Assembly (NCBI GenBank): GCA_034717495.1
Contig: JAYELL010000057.1
Coordinates: forward strand, 62,001 to 126,000
Length of the DNA stretch: 64,000 nucleotides
Source: Chloroflexota bacterium
GTDB lineage: Bacteria > Chloroflexota > Anaerolineae > JAAEKA01
Direction of reading: 5' to 3'
Made by a program: the position numbers and the translations under genes. Below are positions 34,401 through 45,355 of the stretch, piece after piece; within the stretch, counting starts at the first letter, position 1; each line of letters starts with the position of its first letter. The notes under the pieces are model-generated. The model searched no databases, was not told the origin of the DNA, and saw only the letters and a program-made list of their open reading frames with translations.

Positions 34401-36074
34401 ATGATACAAAAAGCTTTCGTGACAGCAGTTCTTTTGACAATGATGTCGTTTCTGGCTGCCTGTGGAGGGGTTGGCCAATCATTGCCGGGCGCGCGGGTCG
34501 AAGCCCAAACAGTTGAGTCTCCAGTGGAAGTTGATGCGGACACCACCGGTCGTGTCGCTGTTGAACCCAGCGCGTCTTCTGAAGCGATTGAGGTGGTCTT
34601 CCAGCCAGCACACCAATCGCAAGCGACTGCTGCCTTGACCACAGAAACCAAATCTGAAACCGCCGCTGTCGAGATTGAAAAGGAAGAGTACGAGATTGTC
34701 GACATTATGCTCAGGGGCACTGCCCTGTCGCAAACGTCAGTTCACGATCTTCCCGATGACGCCTCAGCCGTGGTGGGCCAGTTGGAAGCCAACGACGACG
34801 TGATCGTGACCCGGGCTCAGGGGGATTGGTATGAGATCATCTATTTCGGCGATGGCAGTCGCCATGCATGGGTGCCGCAGTTGATGGTAAGCCTGGACAG
34901 CCATTCAACAGAGCCGGTTGATCAGATTGCTGAGACATCCGGCCAGGACTCCCAGGAACCCCAACTCATCGAGCAGCAACCTGCAGGTACACAGGGAACC
35001 GTGCTGGTATCGACATTGAATGCTCGAAGCGGCCCCGGTACAGAGAGTGCCGTTCTGGGCCGGTTGAACCAAAACGAAACAGTGACCGTTGTGGATCGCC
35101 AGGACGACTGGCTGCAGATCGTGTTTGAGCAGGCACCCGGGGACCTGGCCTGGGTCAGCAGTGATTACGTCTGGCTCGAGGGTGAGGAACCACCGATTCT
35201 GTCCCAGTCAGCAGTGGTCGTTAGCCCCGACAGTGGATTGCATGGGACGCTGGTTTTTCAAACCAGCAGTGGCGGCGCGATCTACACCTATGACCTCGAC
35301 AGCGGCGCACTGAATCTCCTGACGCATGGCCTGGATCCCGCGCTCTCCCCCGATGGCCGGCAAGTAGCATTTACCCGCTGGGAAGAGCCGCGCGGCCTCT
35401 ATGTTATCGATGTCGATGGCAGCAACGAACGCTTATTGCTCGGTGGCAACCTGATGAAGAGCCCGACCTGGAGCCCTGATGGCCAGCAACTGGTCTACAA
35501 CCAACAGCAGGGTGGTCGCGAATCTCAAACGTTTTTGACTCCCCGTGGCGAGTTCACGATTCCAGCCGATCCATTCTGGCGCCTGCAGGTCATCGGCGTG
35601 GATGGCCAGGGATTAGAGGGGGTTGAGGACAAGGAACACAGCTTCAATCCGGCCTGGTCAGATCGTGGCATCCTCTTTGCCGATACTATGAGCATCTACG
35701 TGACCGCTCCCGATGGGTCGCCCGGGCTGATATACGAAGGCGCGAATTTCGTTCGAAATCCCATCTGGTCGCCCGATGGGCAGACTATTATTGCCACCAT
35801 GCAGTTCCACGATCATTGGGAGGTTGTCCGCTTCAACGCCGATGGTTCCGGGTTGACACGGTTGACACAGAATATCGAGGGCGTCAACAGTGTATCGCCA
35901 ACCTGGTCACCTGACAGCAAGCAGATTCTCTATCTCAGCGACGCAAACGATGACTGGCAGTTGTGGACCGTGGACGTCGATGGCGGTAACCAGACTCCGT
36001 TGCTGTCAGACGCATTGGCCGAGATCGACTTCCAGTATGGCTTCATGGCGGAGCATGTAGCAGATTGGCGGTAG
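34401..36074 (+). CDS. lipoprotein with two SH3b domains and a TolB-like beta-propeller
   Basis: A 557-residue lipoprotein. A lipobox (LAAC) lies at about 18-21. A low-complexity Thr/Glu-rich spacer is followed by two SH3b domains (about 100-165 and 195-270; LNARSGPGTESAVLG). PD40/WD40-like blades (about 290-550) have the repeated LSPDGRQVAFTRWE and WSPDGQ pattern. It is probably an outer-face binding or sensing protein. GGAGG lies before the ATG at 34401. It stands alone between two exporter sets and shares its upstream element with the first. Confidence 0.85.
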   Translation: MIQKAFVTAVLLTMMSFLAACGGVGQSLPGARVEAQTVESPVEVDADTTGRVAVEPSASSEAIEVVFQPAHQSQATAALTTETKSETAAVEIEKEEYEIVDIMLRGTALSQTSVHDLPDDASAVVGQLEANDDVIVTRAQGDWYEIIYFGDGSRHAWVPQLMVSLDSHSTEPVDQIAETSGQDSQEPQLIEQQPAGTQGTVLVSTLNARSGPGTESAVLGRLNQNETVTVVDRQDDWLQIVFEQAPGDLAWVSSDYVWLEGEEPPILSQSAVVVSPDSGLHGTLVFQTSSGGAIYTYDLDSGALNLLTHGLDPALSPDGRQVAFTRWEEPRGLYVIDVDGSNERLLLGGNLMKSPTWSPDGQQLVYNQQQGGRESQTFLTPRGEFTIPADPFWRLQVIGVDGQGLEGVEDKEHSFNPAWSDRGILFADTMSIYVTAPDGSPGLIYEGANFVRNPIWSPDGQTIIATMQFHDHWEVVRFNADGSGLTRLTQNIEGVNSVSPTWSPDSKQILYLSDANDDWQLWTVDVDGGNQTPLLSDALAEIDFQYGFMAEHVADWR

Positions 36075-36101
36075 ACCCTTCATTCTTTCTTAACATATTC
36101 C

Positions 36102-36110
36102 TGCTATAAT
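36102..36110 (+). promoter_or_regulatory. extended -10 promoter of the second MacAB-like operon
   Basis: TGCTATAAT combines a TGn extension with a perfect TATAAT. No convincing -35 is seen. The leader would be about 125 nt. Confidence 0.5.
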
Positions 36111-36239
36111 TCTGAACGAGAACGAACCGATAGGTTCACTTCGTGAGATTTGTAAAAAAAAGAAAACATGGCCTCCGGGAGTTTAGCACAGCAAAAATCA
36201 CCCTTCCGGAGAGTAGCGAAGACAGGAGAAACAACCCGC

Positions 36240-37763
36240 ATGTCGCGCAAACTGATCATCGTTTTGCTGACTATTGGCATCATCGCTGTTGCGATCGGTG
36301 GTTATTATTACTACAACGAAGTCTACGTGGTTGCCCAGGAGCCGGAGGAGCCGCCGATTCAGACCGCGACGGTCCGGCAGGGTGAACTGGTTGTCTCTGC
36401 CACGGGTGCCGGCACGGTGATTCCCGTCACCGAAACCAATCTCGGTTTCCGCTCTGGTGGCATTCTCTCGGAACTGCTCGTTCAGGTGGGAGACCAGGTG
36501 AAGGCAGGCGATATCCTGGCCCGGGTCGACGACACCGAGTCGCAACTGCAAGTGGAACAGGCCGGGATCAACCTGCGTACTGCCGAGTTGCAACTGGAAA
36601 AACTGCTGGAAGACCCCGGAACCGCTGATCTGGCTTCCGCCCAGTCCAGCCTGGTATCTGCGTTGGCTGATCAGGAGTCCCTCCTGACGCCCGCGACCAA
36701 TGAAGAACTGGCGGCGGCCCAACAGAATCTGCTTAGCGCCCAACAAACCCTGAATGATCTGTTGTCCGGTCCGGCCGATGATGATATGGCCGGCGCCCGG
36801 GCTGAGCTGGCTCTGGCTGAAATCGCCGTTCAGCAGGCGCAGTCTGATTACGATAAGGTTGCCTGGCGTTCGGATATTGGGCAGTTGCAGCAATCCGTTG
36901 CCTTGCAGGAGGCCACCATCGCTTTTGACAAGGCCAAATCCAACTATGACGCCCAGGCGGCCGGGGCCAGCGCTGACCAGATTTCGTCTTCGCGGGCGCA
37001 GGTGTCCCAGGCTCAAGCTACCCTGGATGCTCTGCAGGAAGGGCCTACCGGGCAACAGCTGGCCGCCGCGCAGGCCAAGGTTGATCTGGCCCAGGCCCAG
37101 CTCGACTCGCTGATGGAGGGTACCGGCGTTCTCGACATCGAGCTGGCTCAACTGAGCGTGGATCAAGCGCAGAAGAATCTGGATTCTGCTGACAACACAT
37201 TGGCCGATACAGAGCTTATCGCACCCTTTGAAGGCGTTGTCACCAGCCTGGACTCGCAAGTTGGCGAAAATGTCGGAAGCAGTGCCTTCATTCACCTGGC
37301 CGATCTTGGGCAGCCTCTGCTGGAGATATTCCTGGACGAGACAGACCTGGACAAGGTGGCAACCGGCTTCGAGGTCGACGTGGTGTTTGACGCTTTCCCG
37401 GATGACACGTTTGTCGGCACCGTGGTTCAGGTGGATCCATCGCTGGCAACGGAGAGTGGCACCACCGTGGTGCGGGCGCTGGTACGCCTCGATGAAGCCT
37501 CCTTTGCCAAACCCCTGGTTCTGCCCATTGGCCTGAATGCAACCGTGGAGGTCATCGGTGGCCGAGCCAATAATGCCATGTTGGTGCCCGTCGAAGCGCT
37601 GCGGGAGATTACCCCTGGTCAGTTTGCGGTTTTCGTCATGGAAAATGGTGAGCCGAAACTGCAGATGGTAGAGGTGGGACTGATGGATTTCACCTTCGCT
37701 GAGATCGTTTCCGGTCTCGAGCGGGGCGATGTGGTCTCCACCGGGATCATACGGACGCAGTAG
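36240..37763 (+). CDS. HlyD/MacA-type membrane fusion protein, second copy
   Basis: A 507-residue adaptor. Anchor helix at about 5-25, lipoyl halves near 50-100 and 320-350 (LIAPFEGVVTSLDS), and a long Ala/Gln coiled coil between them. It is a paralogue of the protein at 25432 (shared YDKVAWRSDIGQLQQ versus YDEVSWRSDIGRLPQ). The start at 36240 follows AGGAG. It heads an operon with the next ATPase and permease. Confidence 0.88.
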   Translation: MSRKLIIVLLTIGIIAVAIGGYYYYNEVYVVAQEPEEPPIQTATVRQGELVVSATGAGTVIPVTETNLGFRSGGILSELLVQVGDQVKAGDILARVDDTESQLQVEQAGINLRTAELQLEKLLEDPGTADLASAQSSLVSALADQESLLTPATNEELAAAQQNLLSAQQTLNDLLSGPADDDMAGARAELALAEIAVQQAQSDYDKVAWRSDIGQLQQSVALQEATIAFDKAKSNYDAQAAGASADQISSSRAQVSQAQATLDALQEGPTGQQLAAAQAKVDLAQAQLDSLMEGTGVLDIELAQLSVDQAQKNLDSADNTLADTELIAPFEGVVTSLDSQVGENVGSSAFIHLADLGQPLLEIFLDETDLDKVATGFEVDVVFDAFPDDTFVGTVVQVDPSLATESGTTVVRALVRLDEASFAKPLVLPIGLNATVEVIGGRANNAMLVPVEALREITPGQFAVFVMENGEPKLQMVEVGLMDFTFAEIVSGLERGDVVSTGIIRTQ

Positions 37764-37783
37764 CTGCCAAAAAAGATAACACT

Positions 37784-38496
37784 ATGACACAGTCTTTTCC
37801 CATTATCGAAGCAAAAAACCTGCACAAAATCTACACCATGGGCGACATCGAGGTAAGAGCCCTGAACGGGGTCGATCTACACATTGATCCGGGCGAATTT
37901 GTGGCCGTCATGGGACCATCGGGATCGGGCAAGAGTACCCTGATGAACATTCTGGGTTGTCTGGATCGCCCCACCGAAGGGGACTATGTGCTCGACGGTG
38001 TAGACGTCAGCCATCTCGACAAGGTGCAGCTTGCTCACATTCGCGGCAGCAAAATTGGTTTCATTTTTCAATCGTTTAACCTGCTGTCCCGCACCAGCGC
38101 ACTGCGCAATGTGATGTTGCCTCTTGTCTACCGCCGCAACGGCAAGCTTTCACCTGCAGAACGGGAAGAGAAAGCTGTTGCCGCATTGGAAGCAGTCGGT
38201 TTGGCGGATCGTATGCACCATGATCCCAATGAGCTTTCGGGCGGCCAACGACAACGTGTTGCCATTGCTCGTGCCCTGGTGAATGATCCTGCATTGCTCA
38301 TGGCCGATGAACCCACAGGAAACCTGGATACCAGGACGGGTGAAGAGATAATGACCATTTTACACCAATTGCATGGTCTGGGTCGCACCATTGTGATGGT
38401 CACCCACGAACAGTACGTTGCCGAGCAGACGGAGCGCTCCATCGTCCTGGTGGATGGACAGGTTTCTCCCGATGGCCGGATGCCGGGAGATGCGCG

Positions 38497-38500
<4 letters not shown>
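37784..38500 (+). CDS. MacB/LolD-type ABC transporter ATPase, second MacAB-like set
   Basis: A 238-residue ATPase with Walker [11 protein letters not shown]-loop FIFQSFN, signature LSGGQRQR, Walker [13 protein letters not shown] and H-loop MVTHEQYVA. ATGA overlap with the following permease shows coupled translation. It is closely related to the ATPase at 27156. Confidence 0.93.
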
Positions 38501-39807
<1,307 letters not shown>

Positions 39808-39870
39808 TGATCAATCGTCAACGGTTGACCATTGACTATCGACAATCAACAATTGAGAATTTAATTGGAG
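39808..39870. repeat. degenerate TGACTATC/TCAACAATTG spacer repeat
   Basis: Between the permease stop and TTGGAG before 39879, units such as ATCAATCGTCAACGG, TTGACCATTGACTATCG and ACAATCAACAATTGAG repeat imperfectly. Confidence 0.45.
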
Positions 39871-39878
39871 TACAAAAT

Positions 39879-40847
39879 ATGATGAAACGAACTACGATAT
39901 TATCCCTTATGCTGGTAGCCATGCTGGCGCTGGCTGCCTGCGGTGCAGGTGGCCCGGAGGAAAGTTCAGGCGAGACGACGTCGGCGGCTGCACCGGCACC
40001 TGCTGCCAATGTTGAGAGCGACAAGGTCCGCTTAAACGAAGATCACGCCGACGCCTTGCCCGTTTCTCTCCAGTTGGCCCTGGGCTCGGTGGAACTGGGA
40101 GATGGCGATCTGGCAATCGATGAATCTGTAGCCGGCGAGATACTGCCCCTCTGGCAGGCCTATCAGGGCTTGAGCACCAGCGATTCTGCGGCCAAGGCCG
40201 AACTTTCAGCGGTTCTCAACCAGATTCAGGACACAATGGGACCTGAGCAGATCGAGGCAATCGTCGCCATGGCGCTGACGTCGGAGGATGTAACGGCCTT
40301 TACGGAGGAACGCGGCGGCGCATTCGGGCGCGGCGGTTTTGGCGGTGGCGAAGGTGCAGAAGGCGGCTTGCCAGGCGGTGGGCCTGGCGGCGGTGGTTTG
40401 CCGGGTGGCAGACCGGGCGGCGGTGATTTCTTTGGACAGAGTCCTGAAGCTCGTCAGACAGCCATTGCCGAACGGTTTGGCAGCGGTGTGGACCCCATGG
40501 TGGCCTTCGGTGAGCGCATGCTGATCAACACGTTGATTCGGGAACTGCAGGTCAAGACTGGTGAGCTCGACGAGGCTGATCTTCAGGTTGCGCCCGATCG
40601 TTTCGGCCCGGCCCGCTTTATGGATATCATCAGTGAGGCCAGTGGCATCGCCCTGGAGGCCTTGCAAGAGCAAACAACTGAGGGTGCGACGCTGGCGGAG
40701 ATCATCTCTGCTAACGGTGGCGACATGGCAGCGGCCGAAGCGGCCCTGACAGAATTCTTTGGCCAGTCTGGCAACATGGAGCCAGAGGTCATCGAGCAGC
40801 GAGTATCCGATCTTCTGTACGGAACGGAGGGAACTGGTTCCCCGTAG
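39879..40847 (+). CDS. exporter-associated lipoprotein with Gly-rich linker
   Basis: A 322-residue lipoprotein: lipobox LAAC at about 18-21, a helical region (about 45-145), a Gly/Phe/Arg-rich linker (about 150-185) and a second helical region. I recognise no named domain. It follows the MacB-like permease and ends at a terminator, so it is probably part of the same export unit. The Gly-rich segment recalls the Gly/Pro tail of the first fusion protein. TTGGAG lies 8 nt before the ATG. Confidence 0.75.
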   Translation: MMKRTTILSLMLVAMLALAACGAGGPEESSGETTSAAAPAPAANVESDKVRLNEDHADALPVSLQLALGSVELGDGDLAIDESVAGEILPLWQAYQGLSTSDSAAKAELSAVLNQIQDTMGPEQIEAIVAMALTSEDVTAFTEERGGAFGRGGFGGGEGAEGGLPGGGPGGGGLPGGRPGGGDFFGQSPEARQTAIAERFGSGVDPMVAFGERMLINTLIRELQVKTGELDEADLQVAPDRFGPARFMDIISEASGIALEALQEQTTEGATLAEIISANGGDMAAAEAALTEFFGQSGNMEPEVIEQRVSDLLYGTEGTGSP

Positions 40848-40880
40848 GATCGACGACGGTCACCATTCCCAAGAATCAAA

Positions 40881-40911
40881 CAAGTCCGCCCGCGAGGGTG
40901 GACTTGTTTTC
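40881..40911 (+). terminator. intrinsic terminator of the second MacAB-like operon
   Basis: CAAGTCCGCCC (40881-40891) pairs with GGGTGGACTTG (40896-40906) over 11 bp with a GCGA tetraloop and one G-U pair; TTTTC follows. Confidence 0.85.
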
Positions 40912-40949
40912 TTGAACATTCGTTTCTATTGAACGAGCCGATTTTCCAA

Positions 40950-42617
40950 CTACGCCCGTTCGATGTCCAGGGAATACCTGCCGAACCGGTAGGCGCCGCT
41001 CTTGGCCAGGACCTGCTCCACCAGTTTCTCTGGCACGTCGACCAGCGTATGGTGGTCCTGTATGCTGATCTTGCCCAGGGTGTGGCCGGGGATATCTGCG
41101 AAATGGGCCAGTGTGCCAACCACATGGTTGACCCGCAGGCCATCCGAGCGGCCCTTGCTGAGTGTCAACCGTACCATGCCCTGTTCATGAGACCCTTTGC
41201 GATGGGATCCATTGTTGGTCGACCCATTGCGTCGGCCTCGGTCCTTTGACCTGCCTGCACGGTTGTCAGCACGCCATGACTGCTTTGGTTGTTTTTTCCG
41301 GGCCTGGCCGATAGGGGCGATAGGACGTTGCTTTTCCTCGCCGCGAGCCATTTTCAACGCGACGGCGGCGATGTCGATAGGATCAACTCCCTGGGCTGCC
41401 AGTTCGGTCACGATTTCACGCTCCCGGCGGCAGCGGTCTCGCCGAAGCCAGACCTGAATGCTCTCTATCAAAGCCTTTTCCCGGTGTTTCTGAATCTCCT
41501 CGATCGTCGGTAACTCGGCGCGGGCGATTTTCTGCCGGGTGTATCTTTCGGTTCTTCCCATGCGCCACAGTTCGCTCGGGGTGACCAGTGAAAGGGCAAC
41601 ACCCGATTTTCCAGCCCGGCCTGTGCGCCCGATCCGATGGACATAGATCTCGGGATCTGGCGGGAAATCAAAGTTGAACACGTGGGAAATGTCGTCGATG
41701 TCCAGCCCGCGGGCGGCCACATCGGTTGCGACCAATACCTTGATCTGCTTGCGGCGGAAGCGGTTCAGGACTCGTTCCCGGGCATCCTGGCTCATGTCGC
41801 CGTTCAGTGCTTCGGCCGGGAAACCCCGAATCGTAAGCTCGTTGGCCAGCGTGCCGGTACGGGCCCGCGTGCGGCAGAAAATCAAGGCGCTTTCGACCGG
41901 TTCGATCTCGAAAACTCGAGTCAGTGCAGCCGTCTTGTCTCGTTCGTTGACCAGGTAATGGCGCTGATCGACGGTGTCCACCGTGCGTTGCTGGCGCTCA
42001 ATGCTGATGACCTGTGGGTCGGTCATGTAGCGATTTGCCAGGTGACGAATCGCCGCCGGCATGGTCGCCGAGAAGAGGGCTGTTTGCCGGATTGGCGGTG
42101 TCGCGCTGAGGATTTCCTCGATGTCCTCGATGAAACCCATGCTGAGCATCTCGTCGGCCTCGTCCAGGACGACCGTCTTGACCTGGCTCAAGTCAAGTAC
42201 ACCCTTGTTGATCAGGTCCAGCAGGCGCCCGGGGGTGCCTACGACAATGTCCACTCCCTTTCTAAGACGACTGATTTGCCTGCCATAGGGCTGGCCGCCG
42301 TAAACCGGCAGCACGCCTACACCTTGCTGGCGTCCATAGCCATGCATCGCTTTGGCCACTTGCATGGCCAATTCGCGTGTTGGCGCCAACACGAGGCACT
42401 GCACGCTGTTTCCGTTTGGCGAAAGATTGTTGAGAATGGGTAATGCAAAAGCGGCGGTTTTGCCGGTACCCGTTTGGGCCTGGCCGATGATATCCTGGCC
42501 GGCCAGCATGACGGGAATCACGGCCGCCTGGATGGGAGTCGGGGAAGTGTAGCCCAACTCAGATACTGTCTGCACCAGCTGTGGATGCAGGTTCAACGCG
42601 TGAAATTCGTTTGTCAC
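40950..42617 (-). CDS. deaD: DEAD-box ATP-dependent RNA helicase
   Basis: A 555-residue cytosolic helicase. Q-motif region TSPTPIQAAVIP, Walker A AQTGTGKT, DEAD in LDEADEM, FSATMP and HRIGRTGRAG are intact. A linker rich in Arg/Lys/Asn precedes a DbpA-type RNA-binding domain (VRLTLSKGRSDGLRVNHVVG). This is the CsdA/DeaD layout for RNA unwinding in ribosome assembly, cold adaptation and decay. The start is GTG at 42617 with AGGAG upstream. Confidence 0.93.
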   Translation of the reverse strand: MTNEFHALNLHPQLVQTVSELGYTSPTPIQAAVIPVMLAGQDIIGQAQTGTGKTAAFALPILNNLSPNGNSVQCLVLAPTRELAMQVAKAMHGYGRQQGVGVLPVYGGQPYGRQISRLRKGVDIVVGTPGRLLDLINKGVLDLSQVKTVVLDEADEMLSMGFIEDIEEILSATPPIRQTALFSATMPAAIRHLANRYMTDPQVISIERQQRTVDTVDQRHYLVNERDKTAALTRVFEIEPVESALIFCRTRARTGTLANELTIRGFPAEALNGDMSQDARERVLNRFRRKQIKVLVATDVAARGLDIDDISHVFNFDFPPDPEIYVHRIGRTGRAGKSGVALSLVTPSELWRMGRTERYTRQKIARAELPTIEEIQKHREKALIESIQVWLRRDRCRREREIVTELAAQGVDPIDIAAVALKMARGEEKQRPIAPIGQARKKQPKQSWRADNRAGRSKDRGRRNGSTNNGSHRKGSHEQGMVRLTLSKGRSDGLRVNHVVGTLAHFADIPGHTLGKISIQDHHTLVDVPEKLVEQVLAKSGAYRFGRYSLDIERA

Positions 42618-43284
42618 AATCTACTCCTACTTGTGTTTTTTTGTCAATCCCCTGAGTCGGATAACCCTCGCGGGTTGTCTCCCTGTTGTCTGTCAACAGC
42701 CGACCCATCCCACAAGCAAGAGCCTTCTGTCTGCAACAAAAACGCCCGACCAAACTGAGGCGGGCAACCATCCGGAGCATTGAAATCTAGATATCGTTAC
42801 CGTTGTTGACCCCGAAGGATCATTCCAGGGCGGGATAGTATCACGCTTTCGCGAAATGGGCGAATCTGGGACTCGATCGAACTCGGGGATGGCGTGGCAG
42901 GGTATCAGAGTATCGGAGTGCCAGAGTCTCAGAGGAACGCACCTGTGCCTTGTCACCGTGAGCCAGCCGAGCCGTTTGCGAGATCGCCGTGGCAGTCTCT
43001 CACTGTGGGCGTAACGACGGTGTTTGCCGCCCAGATCTTGTACGAGATTGCTTCGGCCATTCGACCTTTCCGGAACCGGACACCGCAACGGCATTGCATT
43101 CAAGAGATCGTGGTAGCTCGTTCCCTCTGGAGCTTCAATGAGTTCCGTCCCTTGGACAGGCCAAAGTGGCAACCGTTTCCAGAGGCACCCCGGTCTGCGT
43201 ATAATGGTGTTGAACTTTGGACATTTTCCGGCTCACCGGTAGGCGAAAGTTGCTGCGACCCATTAGAGTACAGGGAGATAGGCA
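42618..43284. other. long gap between deaD and the dehydratase gene: deaD leader, spacer repeat, weak promoter
   Basis: No convincing gene: the frames on both strands are Arg/Pro/Ser-rich and lack domain patterns. It holds the deaD leader on the minus strand, an AACCC-GCGA-GGGTT hairpin near 42660, a degenerate CAGAGTATCGGAGTGCCAGAG repeat near 42905-42935, and a TATAAT at 43200-43205 with no clear -35 that may serve the gene at 43285. Confidence 0.5.
42738..42765 (-). terminator. terminator-like hairpin in the deaD leader
   Basis: On the minus strand GCCCGCC and GG-T-CGGGC form about 7 GC pairs with one bulged T and a 7-nt loop, followed by GTTTTTG. It points towards deaD, 120 nt upstream of its GTG, so it could attenuate deaD or end a short leader RNA. 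Confidence 0.55.
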
Positions 43285-44457
43285 ATGCGAATAACCAGGG
43301 TGACGCCCATGGTGCTGGGCACCAACTGGCGCAATCTTACCTTTGTCAAGGTGGAAACCGATGAAGGCATCGCCGGCTATGCGGATGCCCGCGTGATCAA
43401 CAAGGATCGCACCATGCAGGGCTACCTGGCGGAAGCAGTTCCCCGTTACGTTATCGGCCACGATCCCTTTGATATCGAGTTGCTGGTGCAACGCATGTAT
43501 CGGGAGGACTACGGCCGCGCCGGCGAGGTCACCATGACCGGCATCGCCCTGATCGAACTGGCCTGTTGGGACATCATGGGCAAGGCGCTGGGCCAGCCGG
43601 TCTACCGGCTGCTGGGGGGCGCAGTACGGGACAGGATCAAGGCCTACGCCAATGGCTGGTATCGGGTGGAGCGCACGCCCCAGGCCTTTCATGATGCGGC
43701 CAAACGGGCAGTTGCCAGGGGATATAGAGCGCTGAAGTTCGATCCATTTGGCGCCAATTTCTTTGAGTTCGCCCGCAGCGAAAAACTCGAATCGGTAGCG
43801 CTGGTGGAGGCGGTCCGCGATGCCGTCGGCCCAGACGTGGAACTGCTGATCGAGATGCATGGGCGTTTCACCCCCAGCGGGGCAGTCGATATCGCAGGGG
43901 AACTCAAACCGTTTGACCCCGGTTGGTACGAGGAACCGATCCCGCCGGAGAACCTCAAGGCGCTCAAAAAGTTCTCCGATGCCGTGGCTCCCCTGGGCGT
44001 TCCGGTGGCAACGGGCGAGCGGATTCACACCCTGCATGAGTATCGTGAGCTCTTTGAGCTGCAGGCGGCTGATATCATCCAGGCCGACATGACTCACTTC
44101 GGTGGCTTGCTCAACCTTCGCAAGGTCGCGGCCTGGGCCGACATCTACTATGTGCTGGTGGCGCCTCACAACGTGGCCGGGCCTGTAGCCACGGCTGCTG
44201 CCCTGCACTTCGCAGCCTGCACCACCAATTTCATGATCCAGGAGAACTTCAACGATTTCGACGCGCCCTGTGTGAACCAGTCGGCGTCGGGAGTGCCGCC
44301 GGTGGTCGACGGCTATTTCTCCCTGCCCGACGGACCAGGCTTTGGTGTGACAGTGCACGAAGATGTGATAGCCGCACACCCGGCGCAAAACCTGCATTTC
44401 AGTCTCTACGAAGAGGATTGGCACCATCGGGATGTGATGAGCGAGGAGTTGCCATGA
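43285..44457 (+). CDS. mandelate racemase/enolase-superfamily sugar-acid dehydratase
   Basis: A 390-residue cytosolic enzyme. Catalytic and metal motifs: KFDPFG, EMHGRF, WYEEPIPPEN, GERIH and PHNVAG. This set, with His in the second-strand motif and in PHN, resembles galactonate- or mannonate-type dehydratases rather than muconate lactonising enzymes. It would dehydrate a sugar acid to a 2-keto-3-deoxy acid, but the exact substrate cannot be read. AGGGAG precedes the ATG. No sugar transporter or aldolase is adjacent. Confidence 0.85.
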   Translation: MRITRVTPMVLGTNWRNLTFVKVETDEGIAGYADARVINKDRTMQGYLAEAVPRYVIGHDPFDIELLVQRMYREDYGRAGEVTMTGIALIELACWDIMGKALGQPVYRLLGGAVRDRIKAYANGWYRVERTPQAFHDAAKRAVARGYRALKFDPFGANFFEFARSEKLESVALVEAVRDAVGPDVELLIEMHGRFTPSGAVDIAGELKPFDPGWYEEPIPPENLKALKKFSDAVAPLGVPVATGERIHTLHEYRELFELQAADIIQADMTHFGGLLNLRKVAAWADIYYVLVAPHNVAGPVATAAALHFAACTTNFMIQENFNDFDAPCVNQSASGVPPVVDGYFSLPDGPGFGVTVHEDVIAAHPAQNLHFSLYEEDWHHRDVMSEELP

Positions 44458-44479
44458 TTTTGCTGCGGCAGGTGCCCAC

Positions 44480-45193
44480 ATGCGTTTCCTGTTTTTGATA
44501 CTTGCTCCTGCGGTGGTGCTGCTCTTTGTCGCATCAGTACTTGTGGGGCTGCCACTGCCCGCACCATTTCCCGACGCGGGCAGCCAGGATCGAAACCTCC
44601 TGGCTGCCGTGGCCGTCGGGGTACTTGGTATCGCCTATCTCGTTTGGCTGACGGTGTATGCTGTGGTTTCCTTTCGCCAGGCAGGCCAGGCACTGGATCC
44701 CGCGTTGACTTCCCGGGGGTTGACGGCCCAGTCTCACCTGGGATTCGGCCGGAAGTATCACGGGCGGATCCGCGATCGCCAGGTTGCCATGAGCTATTTT
44801 CCGGCCAGGGGATTGCGGCGGGCGCTTCTGGATATGGCTGCGACAGCATCCATCCAGGGGAGAGCTGCAATTGGTGAGCGAAGGCCGCTGCTGGACTGCG
44901 CTAACTGTCCGCCAGTGCCGATCGAAGGGGGAGATATGGGCGAGCTACAGGTTTTCTCCGAGGACCCTGCGTGGATACAGCGGTTTCTGGCGGAGCAGGA
45001 GCATCGACAGGAGATTCTGCGATTGTTAGGCGATCAACAGGGTGCGGGATTTAGAGAGTTGTACCTGCAGCCTGGCAGGATCTGGCTGCGCGGCCATCCC
45101 ACACCTCAGGTCACTGCAAGCCAGGTGACTCAGTGGCTGGACGATCTGCTGGCGCTGGCGGAGTTGTTGGAGCGACAGAGCGGCAGAAACTGA
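44480..45193 (+). CDS. membrane protein of unknown function
   Basis: A 237-residue protein with two N-terminal helices (about 3-25 and 40-65) and a cytosolic C-terminal part that is mainly helical and ends in a Leu/Glu-rich segment. No family is recognised. It is 22 nt after the dehydratase gene and is followed by a terminator, so the two may be cotranscribed. Confidence 0.6.
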   Translation: MRFLFLILAPAVVLLFVASVLVGLPLPAPFPDAGSQDRNLLAAVAVGVLGIAYLVWLTVYAVVSFRQAGQALDPALTSRGLTAQSHLGFGRKYHGRIRDRQVAMSYFPARGLRRALLDMAATASIQGRAAIGERRPLLDCANCPPVPIEGGDMGELQVFSEDPAWIQRFLAEQEHRQEILRLLGDQQGAGFRELYLQPGRIWLRGHPTPQVTASQVTQWLDDLLALAELLERQSGRN

Positions 45194-45219
45194 ATGCTGC
45201 CAGTCACATCTGCAAGTGA

Positions 45220-45250
45220 CCCCAGGCACTGTCGCCCGGGGTTTCTTTCT
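45220..45250 (+). terminator. intrinsic terminator
   Basis: CCCC-A-GGC (45220-45227) pairs with GCC-C-GGGG (45234-45241), with one mismatch, followed by TTTCTTTCT. Confidence 0.6.
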
Positions 45251-45271
45251 GTTAGGCTCAAGGCATCTCAT

Positions 45272-45300
45272 TTGAATTCACCTTAACCTTCGGGTATGAT
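45272..45300 (+). promoter_or_regulatory. sigma-70 promoter of the two-component system
   Basis: TTGAAT (45272-45277), a 17-nt spacer and TATGAT (45295-45300). The -10 overlaps an in-frame ATG at 45296, which therefore cannot be the translation start. Confidence 0.65.
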
Positions 45301-45355
45301 ATGGAGCAATGCAAGAGAGATCGTGTTCGATACACTTACACACAGGTTGAGCCTG

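Noticed and set aside
36198-37295. 365-residue minus-strand frame
   Set aside because: Antisense to the second membrane fusion protein; long only because of the high-GC repetitive Ala/Gln codons.
42693-43172. 159-residue minus-strand frame upstream of deaD
   Set aside because: Low-complexity Arg/Pro/Ser composition, no ribosome site, and it covers a spacer repeat and a leader hairpin.
42894-43364. 156-residue plus-strand frame
   Set aside because: It overlaps the start of the well-supported dehydratase gene in another frame and shows no motifs.
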